Assembly: GCA_033085395.1 (NCBI GenBank)
Contig: JANQBS010000380.1
Location: 1-31,513, forward strand
Origin: Xanthoparmelia taractica
Lineage: Eukaryota > Ascomycota > Lecanoromycetes > Lecanorales > Parmeliaceae
Length of the DNA stretch: 31,513 bases
Direction of reading: 5' to 3'
A program made the position numbers and the translations under genes. The stretch's first letter is position 1. Every line of letters begins with the position of its first letter. Positions 1 to 10,480 of this stretch are shown here, in pieces. Under the pieces are notes generated by a model. That model saw nothing but the letters and a program-made list of their open reading frames with translations. It was not told where the DNA came from and searched no databases.

Positions 1-614
1 AATAGCTAGAAAAAAGATTAATAAAGAAATATAAAGATAAAAAAAGTAATTACTTTTATAAGATCGATACTCTATAGGTTACGATTTAGTTAAAAATTAT
101 TAATTATATACTCTCTATTAGAATAAAAATATATTAAGTATCTTTAGCTATATTAATAATAGAAACGCGTCTCAAATACTAGAACGAAAGAAAAATACGA
201 TAAATAAGAATTATTTAAGAAAAAAGTTTAAGAAGAAAATTATTTAAATATTAATATTTATTATTAAAAAAATTATCGAGAAGAAAATCGATTAAATATT
301 AATTTCTATTATTTATTTAATGTGAAAAGATTATCGAGAACTTTACGTGTTAGCGTCTAAATTAATAAAATTTTAATACGCTTAAATAATTACTAGAATA
401 ATTACTAGAATTAATTATAAGATAAATTTATTCTTATAGAATCTTAATACTTATAATAAGAGTATTCTTCTCTCGCTTTCCAATTGTAAAATAAATTAAT
501 TCTAATATTATTGCGATAGATATCTAAAAGCATTAATAAATAATATTGATTTTATCTATAATATCACGTTTTCTAAGATATGTTTATCGTGTACTTTTAT
601 TATCTTTCTATTCT

Positions 615-704
615 TTCTTCTATTATTCATTATTCTTCTAATATTTATTATTCTTTTAATATTTATTATTCTTTTATTATTTATTATTCTTCTATTATTT
701 ATCT
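615..704. repeat. 18-bp minisatellite, five units
   Basis: Five head-to-tail 18-bp units start at 615, 633, 651, 669 and 687. The unit is close to ttcttctaatatttatta, with a few differences per copy. It makes a repetitive Tyr/Ile/Ser frame on the plus strand, which I regard as a by-product and not a gene. Confidence 0.75.
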
Positions 705-1128
705 TATTATCTATCTATCTAATAAAATTATGATTCTCGAATTTCGACTTCGAATCTTAGCTCTAATCTTAACTTCTTTATTCTTAAGCTATAACTCGTA
801 AAAGAATTATTACGCGAGGCAATATTTTGAAGTAGATATATTGAATCTATAAATGAAATATTAAGTATAAAGCTAATACGCGAGTAAGCGATAGCACGTA
901 AGAGCAAAGAAAAGATTAAAGAAATCATAATACACGTAGCTAATATCAGATAATCTTAAGTGTAACTAATTACTTCTATATAGTCTTTAAGTATTTAGCT
1001 ATTAAGATTAATTAAGTAAAGTAGATTAACGTAAGAATTATTAAATAATAATATTCGAAAACCTAGATAAAAAATTAAAAGTAAGTCTAATCTCGAATCT
1101 ATTTATTTTATTTTATTAATAAACTATA

Positions 1129-1395
1129 ATTATTATTTTATATAAGATTCATCGCTATTAGAGAGAATTCGATTTAATAATCTTTAAGCTCTCTTTTTCG
1201 CGAGTAATAAAAGAGATCGCGATAATATATATAAAGAGAATATATTTTTCTAGATTGATTATTAAGATTATTTATAAGTTAACGAAAGCTTTTCTTTATT
1301 ATATATTCGAAGATATTAATCTTTATACTATTTATACGAAGCGTGTAACTTTAATAACTAAAAATATATAATTATAAAGAATAATCGTAAACTCT
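1129..1395 (+). pseudogene. RIP-mutated histone H3-family (possibly CenH3) relic
   Basis: One plus-strand frame (codons from 1153) runs through the histone-fold core of an H3-type protein with no indel over about 80 codons, interrupted only by stops where Gln is expected. The clearest part is 1306-1350, which reads FEDINLYTIYTKRVT against the near-universal FEDTNLCAIHAKRVT. All five differences are single C-to-T or G-to-A changes, as RIP makes. Upstream, KIHRY followed by a stop (1144-1161) fits the REIRRYQ helix, and 1186-1221 reads KLSFSRVIKEIA. SFSRV, the AF of KAFL, Thr before KAFL and Tyr before IFED fit the centromeric variant better than canonical H3, but the loop-1 length fits canonical H3. 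The N-terminal tail is not recognisable. I read it as a non-functional duplicate. Confidence 0.65.
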
Positions 1396-1399
1396 TTTC

Positions 1400-1917
1400 A
1401 TAATGCGAAGAAAGAAGAGAGAAATTTATTATCGTAAAATAAATAATAGATTATTATTATAATTAGCGTGTTAACAATTCTTCTAATAATTAAATAAATT
1501 AAATATACTAATAATAATAAAAATAGCTCGTTAAGTCCTAGATAATTACGAAGATTTTTTATAATACAATATTAAATACGATAGCGAGCTTAGCTTAACA
1601 ACGTGATAGTAAAGTAAAGTAATAGTAATAACGATAATAAAGTAAAGTAATAACTAAAATAATAATTAGAATACGTTCGCATAATTCTATATAGAGTAAC
1701 TTCTTCTATATATAGTATATTTCTCATATTTCTATATATAATATAAAATATTTCTACATATATTAGAAATTTTTTAGATCATTTCATGATATTAGCACGT
1801 CTCCTAGATTATTCCATAAAAATCAAATAATATAGTCTCAATACCATACTATATCATGATATAATATCGACACCTTATATCCTAGATTATTTCAGATCTT
1901 TCCGACTCGTAAATATC
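1400..1917. other. Unassigned AT-rich stretch
   Basis: No frame here is recognisable. It includes a run of agtaa-like words at 1609-1660 and a TpA-rich segment at 1690-1910. The reverse transcriptase expected immediately upstream of the RNase H relic is not visible. The stretch ends in ctttccgactcgta (about 1905-1918), which resembles the terminus of the hAT-type MITEs in this window. Confidence 0.5.
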
Positions 1918-4020
1918 TCTAACTTTAACGTAAGAGCTATACTTTCGCAATCGAACAACGACGATTATTAATAACTCGTTACGTTTTTTTCTAGAAAGAT
2001 AATATTAGCGAAACAAAATTATAAGACTTACGATTAAGAATTACTTGTTATCGTCGTAGCGATAAAGTAATAGCGTTACTATTTAATAGATAATATTTAC
2101 TATATTAAGATTTAGTTAGATTATAATAATCTTAAGAAATTTATAAAGTAAAAGAAATTAACTCTAAATAGACTCGTTAGACGCTAAAATTAATCGCTTA
2201 TAATTTTAAGATTTTTCATCGAGTAGAAAAATTAAATTCTATAGATACGTTATTATAACGATTAGACTATAAAAATTAATCATCGTTAAATATTAAATTA
2301 TTATTTATACTTTAAAATAAACTTGTTCTTTAAATTAGCGACGAGCTATCGTAAGGAGATAAAAAAGTAATAGTAGCAATAACGTCTACGCTACGAGTTA
2401 TAGATATTTAGATAATTATTTTAAGGAGAGAGATTAAGATTATATCTAAAACTACGTATAACGATTCGTAAAGACTAATAAAAACGCTAATTTATGAGCT
2501 ATAATCTTATAATAATTAGATGAGCTCTTTTCGAGTTAATGCGAATATATTTATAAAGCGACGTTATACGCGCAATTAGATATAAATCTTAGACTTCGAA
2601 AAATTATTATTAAATAATAATCGTCTCTACGTATCTAAGAATAATATCTTATAAAAAGAACTTATTAATAAATATTATAATAATTCTTTAATAGAACACT
2701 TTGGCGCTACGAAGACGTATAAGCTTTTTATTCGTAAATATTATTGAAATAAGAGTCTTAAGAATATTATCGATTACGTTAAGACTTACGATATATATTA
2801 ACGTATCAAGGTGTCGCGCTATCGACTCTATAATAAGTTAATCTCACTTTTTATTATTATTAAATTATAAAAAAAAAATTCTATAAATTTTATTACGAGC
2901 TTATCTCTAAGTAGACTTAAGAATATCGTTTATAACGCTATTTTAATTATAATAAATCGATTTACGAAAATAATTAAATATCTATCGATAACTATTAAAA
3001 TCGACGTCGCTAAGCTAGCGAAAGTATTCTATACTAAAATTATTTATCGCTACGAAATGTCTAATAATATTATTAGCGATAAAAGCTCGATATTTATCAA
3101 CGAGTTCTAATTAGCGATCTATTATTATTCGAAGATAAAGTATTATCTAAGTATCGTCTTTTATTCTTAAACTAATAATTAAATCGAGCGTTAAAATTAA
3201 ATATTAAAATACTACTTATGCGTATTTACTAATAAGAAGTAAATTAATTAAGCTAAACTACTATCTATAATAGAGTTTACATATATAAATAATTAATATA
3301 TCTTTATCGAAACGATATTATTCTTTTTAATATATAAATATTATTTAAAAGTACGCTAAGAGATCGAGAATAACTTCGTCGAGAGAAGAATACTCGCTAT
3401 AAATAAAAAGATAAAAAAATTATAGACGCTAAGAGATAAGATAGTAGAGCGACTACGTAGCGCTATTACGACTTAAGTTAAGTAGTACAATAAATCGCAT
3501 TAATTCTAGAGCTATAAAGTGAGTAATTTAGTAATACTAGTAACTAAGAATCTAAAATAAAGACGCCTAAATAAGAAGTTAGTCTATAAGTATATAAAAT
3601 CTTTTCGAATTATAAATAAAATAGAATCGTAAGCGTATCGCTTATTATTACCTTCTACGTATAGGATTTATAATATCTTTTATATATCGTTACTTGAATT
3701 ATATTATATACGCGACTACGGCGAAGCAACGAAATTCTTTATATAAGTTCTCGAGCTTATTAATAATAATAAGATATAGAAGATAGAAGAGATTATTAAT
3801 AAGATTAAGAAGCGAGAAGATATTTAATATAAGATTAAATAAATTAATTAAGACGAAGAGTATAATTAATAATTATTAGACGAAGAACTTAAGCGTATTA
3901 ATAAGCTAATTTAGATTTATAATACGTGAGAGATTAATAAGCGAAAGCATTAAGTATTAGATAAGAAAGCTATTTAATTAGACTAATAATCGTCGCTAAG
4001 CAAGCGGGGACGCCGAAAAC
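1918..4020 (+). mobile_element. Ty3/gypsy pol relic: RNase H, integrase, chromodomain-like tail
   Basis: Decayed pol region of an LTR retrotransposon, read from short matches to family signatures. RNase H: a DAS-like start at about 1920, then FFSRK and a KELL-like motif up to about 2050, and the linker to about 2300. Integrase: the H2C2 zinc-binding region starts at 2697 (HFGATKTYK), with TGA at 2745 where Trp is expected. The catalytic core follows, with blocks near 2932-2985 (NAILIIINRFTK) and 3058-3097 (NNIISDKSSIFI). A chromodomain-like C terminus lies around 3720-3960 and a basic KRGRRKRK-type tail near 4000. Many in-frame stops at former CAA/CAG/TGG codons make it dead. Reverse transcriptase, gag and LTRs are not found in the right places, so the element is truncated or interrupted on its 5' side. 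Confidence 0.8.
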
Positions 4021-4931
4021 GAAAGTAAATATAATAACTATTTTAGTATATTAAGTAATTATAGACGCACTCTTTATATTTACTAGTATAATTATTTAAT
4101 TAAAGACAAGATTTATAATTAAAATTTATTGTTTAACTATCTATCTAAGTAATGCTATATCGAAGATATATTATATTAAATTAGAGTATATATTACTATA
4201 GATATAATTTATTAGAGAGACGCTTAATGCGTATTATAAGAGAGTGCGATTAAGTTTACTTAGCTCGCTATACGTTAAATTAAAAAGAAATAAATAATCT
4301 CTATTATAGCGATAGAGATTAATAAAGAAGAGAATTTTAAGTAAGATTCTTATTTAATAAAAAAGAATCTCTAAAAAAATTCTTATTTAAGAAGTTCGTC
4401 TATTCGATATTATTCTTATTAGAGATAACTTCTCTTAACTTCGTCTTATAGACGTTTATGCTATCTATCTTCTCTTAAAGAAGCTTATTATAATTCTTAA
4501 GCTCTTTAACGCGTTTATACGTTATCTCGAATTTTTTCTTCGCGACCTAAAGATCGCGTTAAAGATTCGTAATAATAATAATCGCTTAATTACTAATAGT
4601 TATAATCAAACCCTATTTCTTATAAAACTAAGTAATCTTATAATTAATATACGCTAGACTATAGCGTATCGACGCTATAATTTTAAGGGCTCGATGAACT
4701 CGATAAAGGGCTTTTCTAATCTTTTCATAAAGAAAAGACGAAATCTTTACGCAGTCTCGAATTCTCTTCTTAGCGCCCTTATAATAGAGATAAAACGAGA
4801 ACTTATCTCTAATATAATCGTTATAAAAATTAATAAAGCATCGGCGATAAGAAAGAGTAGATACTACCTTATGTTAATATGCGATAGCGGAGCGTTAAGA
4901 GACTTACTTTTATTGTTATTATTATTATATA
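4021..4931. other. Decayed repeat sequence, unassigned
   Basis: RIP-mutated sequence between the gypsy relic and the first MITE. On the minus strand around 4400-4570 one frame, allowing for Gln-to-stop changes, is rich in Glu, Arg and former Gln codons and looks like a coiled coil. I cannot assign it. A short open frame at 4694-4951 runs into the MITE end and is not credible as a gene. Confidence 0.5.
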
Positions 4932-5206
4932 TACGGGTCGGAAAGGTGTGATATATTTGATGATATGGGATTAGTTTTTCGAATACCATATCGAAAGATA
5001 TAAGATATCTTATACTCCCATTGAGTTTTTAATAAATATATTACGTAATATTTTTTTATATTCTAAAAATACGTAAAAAGCTTAAGCCAACGCTTATATA
5101 ATTATAAAATTCTATAAATAGATTAAAAAGATATAATTTTTAAAAAAAGTTAAAAAAAAGTTAAAAACGACTATATTCAACAGATACCACACCTTTCCGA
5201 CCCGTA
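4932..5206 (+). mobile_element. hAT-type MITE, copy 1
   Basis: A 275-bp element with terminal inverted repeats starting tacgggtcggaaaggtgtg and ending cacacctttccgacccgta. It is flanked by the perfect 8-bp direct repeat attatata (4924-4931 and 5207-5214). Eight-bp duplications are typical of the hAT superfamily. It has no coding capacity. Compared with the copy at 10481 it carries C-to-T and G-to-A changes such as ggtgtgat for ggtgtggt. Confidence 0.9.
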
Positions 5207-5214
5207 ATTATATA

Positions 5215-6299
5215 AGCTATCTTAAGTGTTAGTATATATTAATATTAGCGTAACAATAGAAAAGTTTAATAATACTTATAATAAAGAGAGATAGAAGAAA
5301 TCGTAATAATAAGAGTTAATTAATAATACGTTAGCATTAATATATTTAAGGACGATATTATAGCGTTAGAATAAGAACTTATTGAGAGTGTATTAGATAT
5401 TACAAAAAAGAGAAAAGTTTTAAGAAAGCGAAGATAAATTTATTAACACTAAAAGACGCTAATAATTATCACTCACGATATCGTTATCGATATATCGTCG
5501 ATAAAGTTTTTCTAATAATTTTAATTAATCGGATTATTATATCGTCGATATCGCTATTAATAAAATAATAAATTAATTCTACGCTCTTCTATTATAGAAG
5601 CTAGAATAGCTCTATAGAAAGACGTAGAAGCGTAATTATTAATTATTTAATAATAGCCCGCTAAAGATTAGAGTGAATAACGCATAATATATATATTTTA
5701 GAATAGTAGTAGTATACGCTATAGAAACGATATTGCGTATAGAAGAACTTCTTCTACGCGCCTATGAAAAGAGCTAAGAGAATTCTTCAATAAACTACTA
5801 ATAATATGCATCGTTTGCTATAAATGTATTAATCTTATACTATAGAAATAATAGCGTATTAGAAGAACTCTTTTTCCTTATTACTTAAAGGAATTAAGAT
5901 TTTTTAATAAGTCTTCTACGTATACTTAGCGATCGCGTTATTATTAGTTCATAAATAATAGAACTAGTTATAATATATCGAGTTAAGTATTAATGCTCGA
6001 AGAGCACTACTAAGATTATTATATTATAAAGAGATTCGTACTACGTGTTAAGATTAATATAGTAAGATCGAGTTAATTATAATTAATAAACGTTATATAT
6101 ATAATAGTATTAACGCGTGTCTATAACGCGTATCTTTTACTACTAATAATAAAAGTTAACATTATAGAAGCGACGTTATTTACGAGTACTTTTTCTTATT
6201 TTTCACGAGGTTTAAAGAATTTTTATATTGCGCAATAAGAATATTATATTAAATAATATCTAAGGATTAAGGCCTAAAAAAGGAGGTAATTATTAGGCC
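5215..6299. other. Decayed repeat sequence, unassigned
   Basis: AT-rich RIP-mutated sequence. A plus-strand frame through about 5400-6240 stays open for long stretches if stops at TAA/TAG are read as former Gln, so a coding repeat was probably here, but I recognise no family. Two diverged blocks around 5735-5800 and 5845-5920 share words such as tagaagaact and may be an old tandem duplication. Confidence 0.45.
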
Positions 6300-6990
6300 T
6301 AGCGCTATATGCGTATTAGCGCCGACTATTAATGAGTTTAGAGTCTATTGCGAGGTTATAGCGAGGTTTATAACCTAAGGCCTTAACGGGACCTTAACGA
6401 TTATATATTTTCTTCGCATACTCCAAGGCTTTCGTGTTTCTTAGAAATTAGTTCTATTAGAACTTAATACCTAATAAAGAAATTACCATCGTATCGACTA
6501 TACGTCTCTTATATTAATTAGAACCGCTTGCTAAGCGCCAGCGAACCAACTTCTTACAGAAGACAAGAGATAAGCTTTTTATTTATATCTTAAAATTAAG
6601 CTTTATTTATAATATTTAACTTTATAGCGAGACGTTTAAAGTCTTAATAGAAGTCGCTAAATAAGAGATCTTTTTGTTTTAAGATTTTATACTCGTGAGC
6701 TCTATTTACTTTATAATTCGAGTTCTTAAATAACTTTTATAGATCGTCTAGGATTTTATTAATAATTTAATAAAGATCGGAGCTTAGACGATAAGATCGA
6801 GTATAGATAACTTTAGCTACTTTTCTATTAATACGTAACTTAACGTAAGCGATTCTAGCTATCTTATTATCGAAATAATCTTAATTAATCTTTAACTTAC
6901 TAGATATTTAACTAATTTAATTATCTTATTAAGATTTTTTATTATCGATTAATATTAAAGAGTAAGAGAACTTTTTAAAGCGTCTAGCTA
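6300..6990 (-). pseudogene. LTR-retrotransposon gag-like relic
   Basis: On the minus strand the frame through about 6900-6570 resembles Ty3/gypsy Gag capsid. It contains a YFDNKIARIAYVKLRI-like block (about 6810-6900) and, further on, NRAHEYKILKQKD and FSDFYQDFKRLAIKL-like blocks (about 6610-6715). Those correspond to the usual ...HEY..L.Q....F.DFY..F..LA... pattern. Stops occur where Gln is expected. The strand is opposite to the integrase relic at 1918-4020, so it is either a second element or a rearranged part. No matching LTR was found. The less AT-rich piece at 6240-6580 lies at its 3' side. Confidence 0.55.
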
Positions 6991-7890
6991 AGATTTAAAT
7001 CTATATCGAATTAATAGATTTCTTACGAGATCTTCGAAGTTAATACTAGAGATTTTATATTTATTATTATAAATAATCACGGGCTAATTAAGCTCGATTA
7101 AGTGTGATTTTAGTCTTCTTCTTCTTTTTTTATTCTTTTTTATATTTTAACTTATAACTCGAACTTTCTTGAAGTAAGAAATCGTATAATTAAATAACTT
7201 TCACCTCGAGATCGCGTTACTCGCGAAGCTTATTTAGAATCTCTTTAGAGTTTATATTAATTCACTAAATTAGCTATTTTTAAGTGACTATATTTTAGAT
7301 AAAAGATTCTCGAGCGCGCGAAAAGTGTTTCTAAATAATATAAATACTCGTCGATTTAGAGTATTTTTAAGATAATGTTCTAGATTAAGAAATAGCGTAG
7401 AGTAGATTACGAGATCTATTTTCGTCTAAGAATCTCTCGCGCTCTACTTTATATTACGAGATATTTTATAAAGACTATAAATAGATCGTTAAGTGTGTAA
7501 TATTAAGATATCGTTCGATTTTATAAGAAATAATAATTTTCTTCGAATTTTTAAATAGAATTACTTTTTTATATAAAACTCGCTTAGGTCGAAATTAAAA
7601 TTAATACGATAAGAATAAACTTAACTAAATTTATAATAAGTGCCCTAAGCCGATTAAAATATAAGTAATAATTATTTAAATAAAATATGCTTATAGGCGA
7701 ATAGACTTTAGAGAATACTCTATTAGTGCGGGGCGTCGAGAAGTAAGTTATATAAATAATTCTTATTAGAGTATATACACGACTTTAACTATTATATTAA
7801 TTAATAATAAAACGACTAAATCGTGTTAGAAATACGTCTAAAGCACACTAATTAATAGACTCACCGCGTGACTCATAGTCGCGTCGTGAA
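6991..7890. other. Decayed repeat sequence upstream of the gag-like relic
   Basis: RIP-mutated DNA. On the minus strand it would be the N-terminal or leader part of the element whose gag-like frame follows. Basic frames with former Gln stops are visible around 7050-7450 but no signature motif. I see no LTR boundary or tRNA-type primer site that I can defend. Confidence 0.4.
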
Positions 7891-8165
7891 TACGGGTCGG
7901 AAAGGTATGGTATCTATTAAACATAGTCGTTTTTAACTTTTTTTCAACTTTTTTAAAAAAATTATATCTTTTTAATTTATTTATAGATTTTTATAATTAT
8001 ATAAGCGTTCGCTTAAGCTTTTTACGTATTTTTAGAATATAAAAAAATATTACGTAATATATTTATTAAAACCCAATGAAAGTATGGGATATCTTATACC
8101 TTTCGATATGGTATTCGAAAAACTAATCCCATATCATCAAATATATCACACCTTTCCGACCCGTA
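7891..8165 (-). mobile_element. hAT-type MITE, copy 2 (inverted)
   Basis: Same 275-bp element as at 4932, in the opposite orientation (the Lys/Leu-rich AAAAGTT side comes first). Ends are tacgggtcggaaaggtatgg and cacacctttccgacccgta. The flanking perfect 8-bp duplication is gtcgtgaa (7883-7890 and 8166-8173). It shows RIP-type changes against the copy at 10481. Confidence 0.9.
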
Positions 8166-8354
8166 GTCGTGAAGTTAAGTGTTGAGTGTTAAGTAGATAT
8201 TACGCGATTAATGTTTAATTGTGAGAAGGGCACTTCGTATAATTTAAGAGCTATCTTGCTACAATTTCTTTAATCTCGCTTATTTATAAGTCTTTAATAA
8301 TTTCGTATAATTTAAGAGATATCGATTTTAAAATAATGCGTGTTAGTGTCTTTC

Positions 8355-9854
8355 CGGGAAGTTCTAGGGGCGTAGAATAGGAACGCAGCGTAGGATTCGC
8401 TTAATTTTACCTAGCTACTTAGATTTATATAATAGCCTCATTAAAATTTAAGTACCTTGATAACTCACATAGAACTTTCACTATATGCAAATATTTTAAT
8501 CTCACATCAAATATTCAATTAATCTATATCAAGTTAATCAAATCAAGTCTAGTATTCATATCTTACTCTATAATAATTATAGTCATAGATCTTATTATAG
8601 ACGTACCTCTCTCTCTTCTTATAGATCTTATCGTCGCCGCCAACGATTCTTTTAACCTCACTATCGCGATCGCAGGCCCTATCTAAATACTCTATCCCTA
8701 TCTTAAAGAAGATTTTTATTCTATTCTTCAGCGTGTAATCGATCGTATTTTTTTCTCTTATCTTCTTTCGCTTAGTAAAAATAAGATATTTAATATATCT
8801 AATAATATCTAAACTCGCTTATAGAATTATATATTTAATTAGAGATTTACGATCGTAACTAGCTAGTGTAAGAAGATAAATTCTTATAGAATCTATAAGT
8901 GTATTTATTACTTCGTCGAGATTAAGAATTAAAGAAAGTTATCGAAGTATAAGAGGGAGAAGAATTTAAAGTATAGTATTATATAATTATAAGAAAGAAT
9001 TAGAATTAAGACTAAGGGCTACGAATAGCGTGTATCTATAGTCTATAAGAATCTTAAACGCGATGAGAGCAATAAGACTTGAGTTCTAGGCCTTAAGAAG
9101 TAGAAGAAAAAAAAGTATAATAAGGCTAGCGCACGTAAAATAACGACTGCGAAGATCTCTAAAAGAGAGGCTCGATAGTAGAAGAAGTAGATACTAAGGC
9201 CTATCTATTAGATTCCTTCCTTATTAGCTTTTCACCCTTCTCCTCGTCTTTCTCCGTCTCTCTCGATTACTTAGCTAGCTTTCTCGATTACTTAGTTAGC
9301 TTCTTCGATTACTTAGCTAATTTTAGAGTCTTAGAAGCCTAATAACCGATCTAAAGAAAGCAAGAATAGTACTTCTACGTTCTTCGCTGCTTCGTTTTCT
9401 TTCTTCGCTTCGCTAGTACTTATAAAATATAAATCTAGTCGTTTAATTAAGAAAAAGAAGATATAAAAGCAAGATAAAGATCTATTTCAGAAGATATCTC
9501 AAGGGCCTACGTTAAATACTACACTTTAGTCTACTATATAGTCAATTTAGAAGAAGTCTAAGTAGAATCTAGTACCTAGTAAGAATATAGATAAGAGAAA
9601 ATCTTAGTAATAGCGTATTCTAGGGGTAGTCTATTTGTTAGAGAAATCCTCTAAGAGCGAAACATAAGCGTATAGTAGCTACTTATTACGTTATATATTT
9701 ATATATAGACCTCATGAAATGATTGCGATATTATATTGTAGATATCCTATCCAGCTACCCTTATTTTAATGGGGCTATCATACAAATTTGAGTAGCAAGG
9801 CAAGTTAGCCGAATCCTGCGCTGCGCCCCTATTCTACGCCCCTAGGACTTCCCG
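8355..9854. mobile_element. Long-TIR Mutator-like DNA element, 1,500 bp
   Basis: The left end (8355 on, cgggaagttctaggggcgta) and the right end (to 9854, tacgcccctaggacttcccg) are inverted copies. The match stays strong for at least 50 bp and can be followed to about 100 bp (left to about 8455, right from about 9755). Differences are mostly C/T or G/A, with the left arm the more mutated. Flanks are 9 bp, gtgtctttc (8346-8354) and atatctttc (9855-9863), differing only by two G/A changes. A 9-bp duplication with long TIRs is typical of Mutator-like elements. The interior has a Lys/Arg-rich plus-strand frame around 9000-9220 with stops, and I recognise no transposase, so it may be non-autonomous. 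Confidence 0.75.
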
Positions 9855-9863
9855 ATATCTTTC

Positions 9864-10092
9864 GAAGTCGTCGATTATATCGTAAACGAATTCTTTTAGC
9901 TCGTACGTCTTACGAGCGTAATAAGAAAATAAGACTTAATTTAATGTTAGAACTTCAATTAGAATAAGTTAATAATAATATGTAACGAATAAATTAAGTC
10001 TAGGGAGAAACTATCTATCTGGAAAGGAATATCTATAAGAAACGCCAAGGCCTATAGAGGCTAGTCCCGATTGGAAAGGTAAGCCGACTTGG
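9864..10092. other. Island edge without a recognisable feature
   Basis: Transitional sequence after the Mutator-like element. AT content falls along it, and intact CpA and TpG dinucleotides reappear from about 9960. No gene or repeat end seen. Confidence 0.4.
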
Positions 10093-10367
10093 TGTTGCAG
10101 GTCTATATGGTCGTTACACTCATAATAAGCATTAACTAATTAATTAATTAATCAAATAATTTGATTAACTATTAATTAATTCTCCTTAGAGAATATAGAG
10201 AACATAGAGTAGAAAAATATAAAGGCGATTATGGTTCAGTATTTATCCCTGAGAATCCCCCTAACCCCTATATAAACTGGGTGGGTTCAGGGGCAATTCT
10301 CGAACATTCCTCATGGGTAATCAAGCGGGGCAATTACCCGCTCCAATCTGATCCTCAAATTTCAACA
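10093..10367 (+). repeat. Possible LTR fragment with TATA box
   Basis: A 275-bp segment starts TGTTG and ends CAACA, the short terminal inverted repeat expected of LTRs. It has an internal TATATAAA at 10269-10276. The 5-bp flanks (cttgg and agtat) do not match, so it is not a clean solo LTR. It could be one LTR of a truncated element, or chance. It also contains a perfect AT palindrome with 10-bp arms at 10148-10168 (ttaatcaaat / atttgattaa). Confidence 0.3.
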
Positions 10368-10480
10368 AGTATAGCTTTATAGAAAACCCCGCTAATTACC
10401 TAGCGGAGAGCCAGGGAAGATTCGCGTATTTCTTTCAAAATAAGGTACGCGTAGGGTATAGCGAGGCTTATTACTGCATG

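Larger units (their letters stand above)
1..10480. other. AT-rich RIP-mutated repeat island
   Basis: Long AT-rich block with no intact gene. CpA and TpG are nearly missing while CpG stays common; for example 2881-2940 contains no CpA or TpG but three CpG. This is the footprint expected of CpA-directed repeat-induced point mutation on both strands. Recognisable relics inside it are transposon or duplicated-gene remains whose Gln and Trp codons have become stops. Base composition becomes normal over about 10,000-10,800. The only open frames in it are short and compositionally biased, so none is called as a gene. Confidence 0.9.

Noticed and set aside
580..928. Short open frames of 66-73 codons on both strands
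   Set aside because: They consist of minisatellite and AT-rich low-complexity sequence (Tyr/Ile/Ser repeats); no family features and RIP-type composition.
1700..1918. A fourth full MITE copy ending at 1918
   Set aside because: Only the last ~14 bp resemble the TIR; the interior and a left end with duplication were not found.
4694..4951. 85-codon plus-strand frame
   Set aside because: It runs from decayed repeat into the MITE left end and finishes in a Leu run; not a plausible gene.
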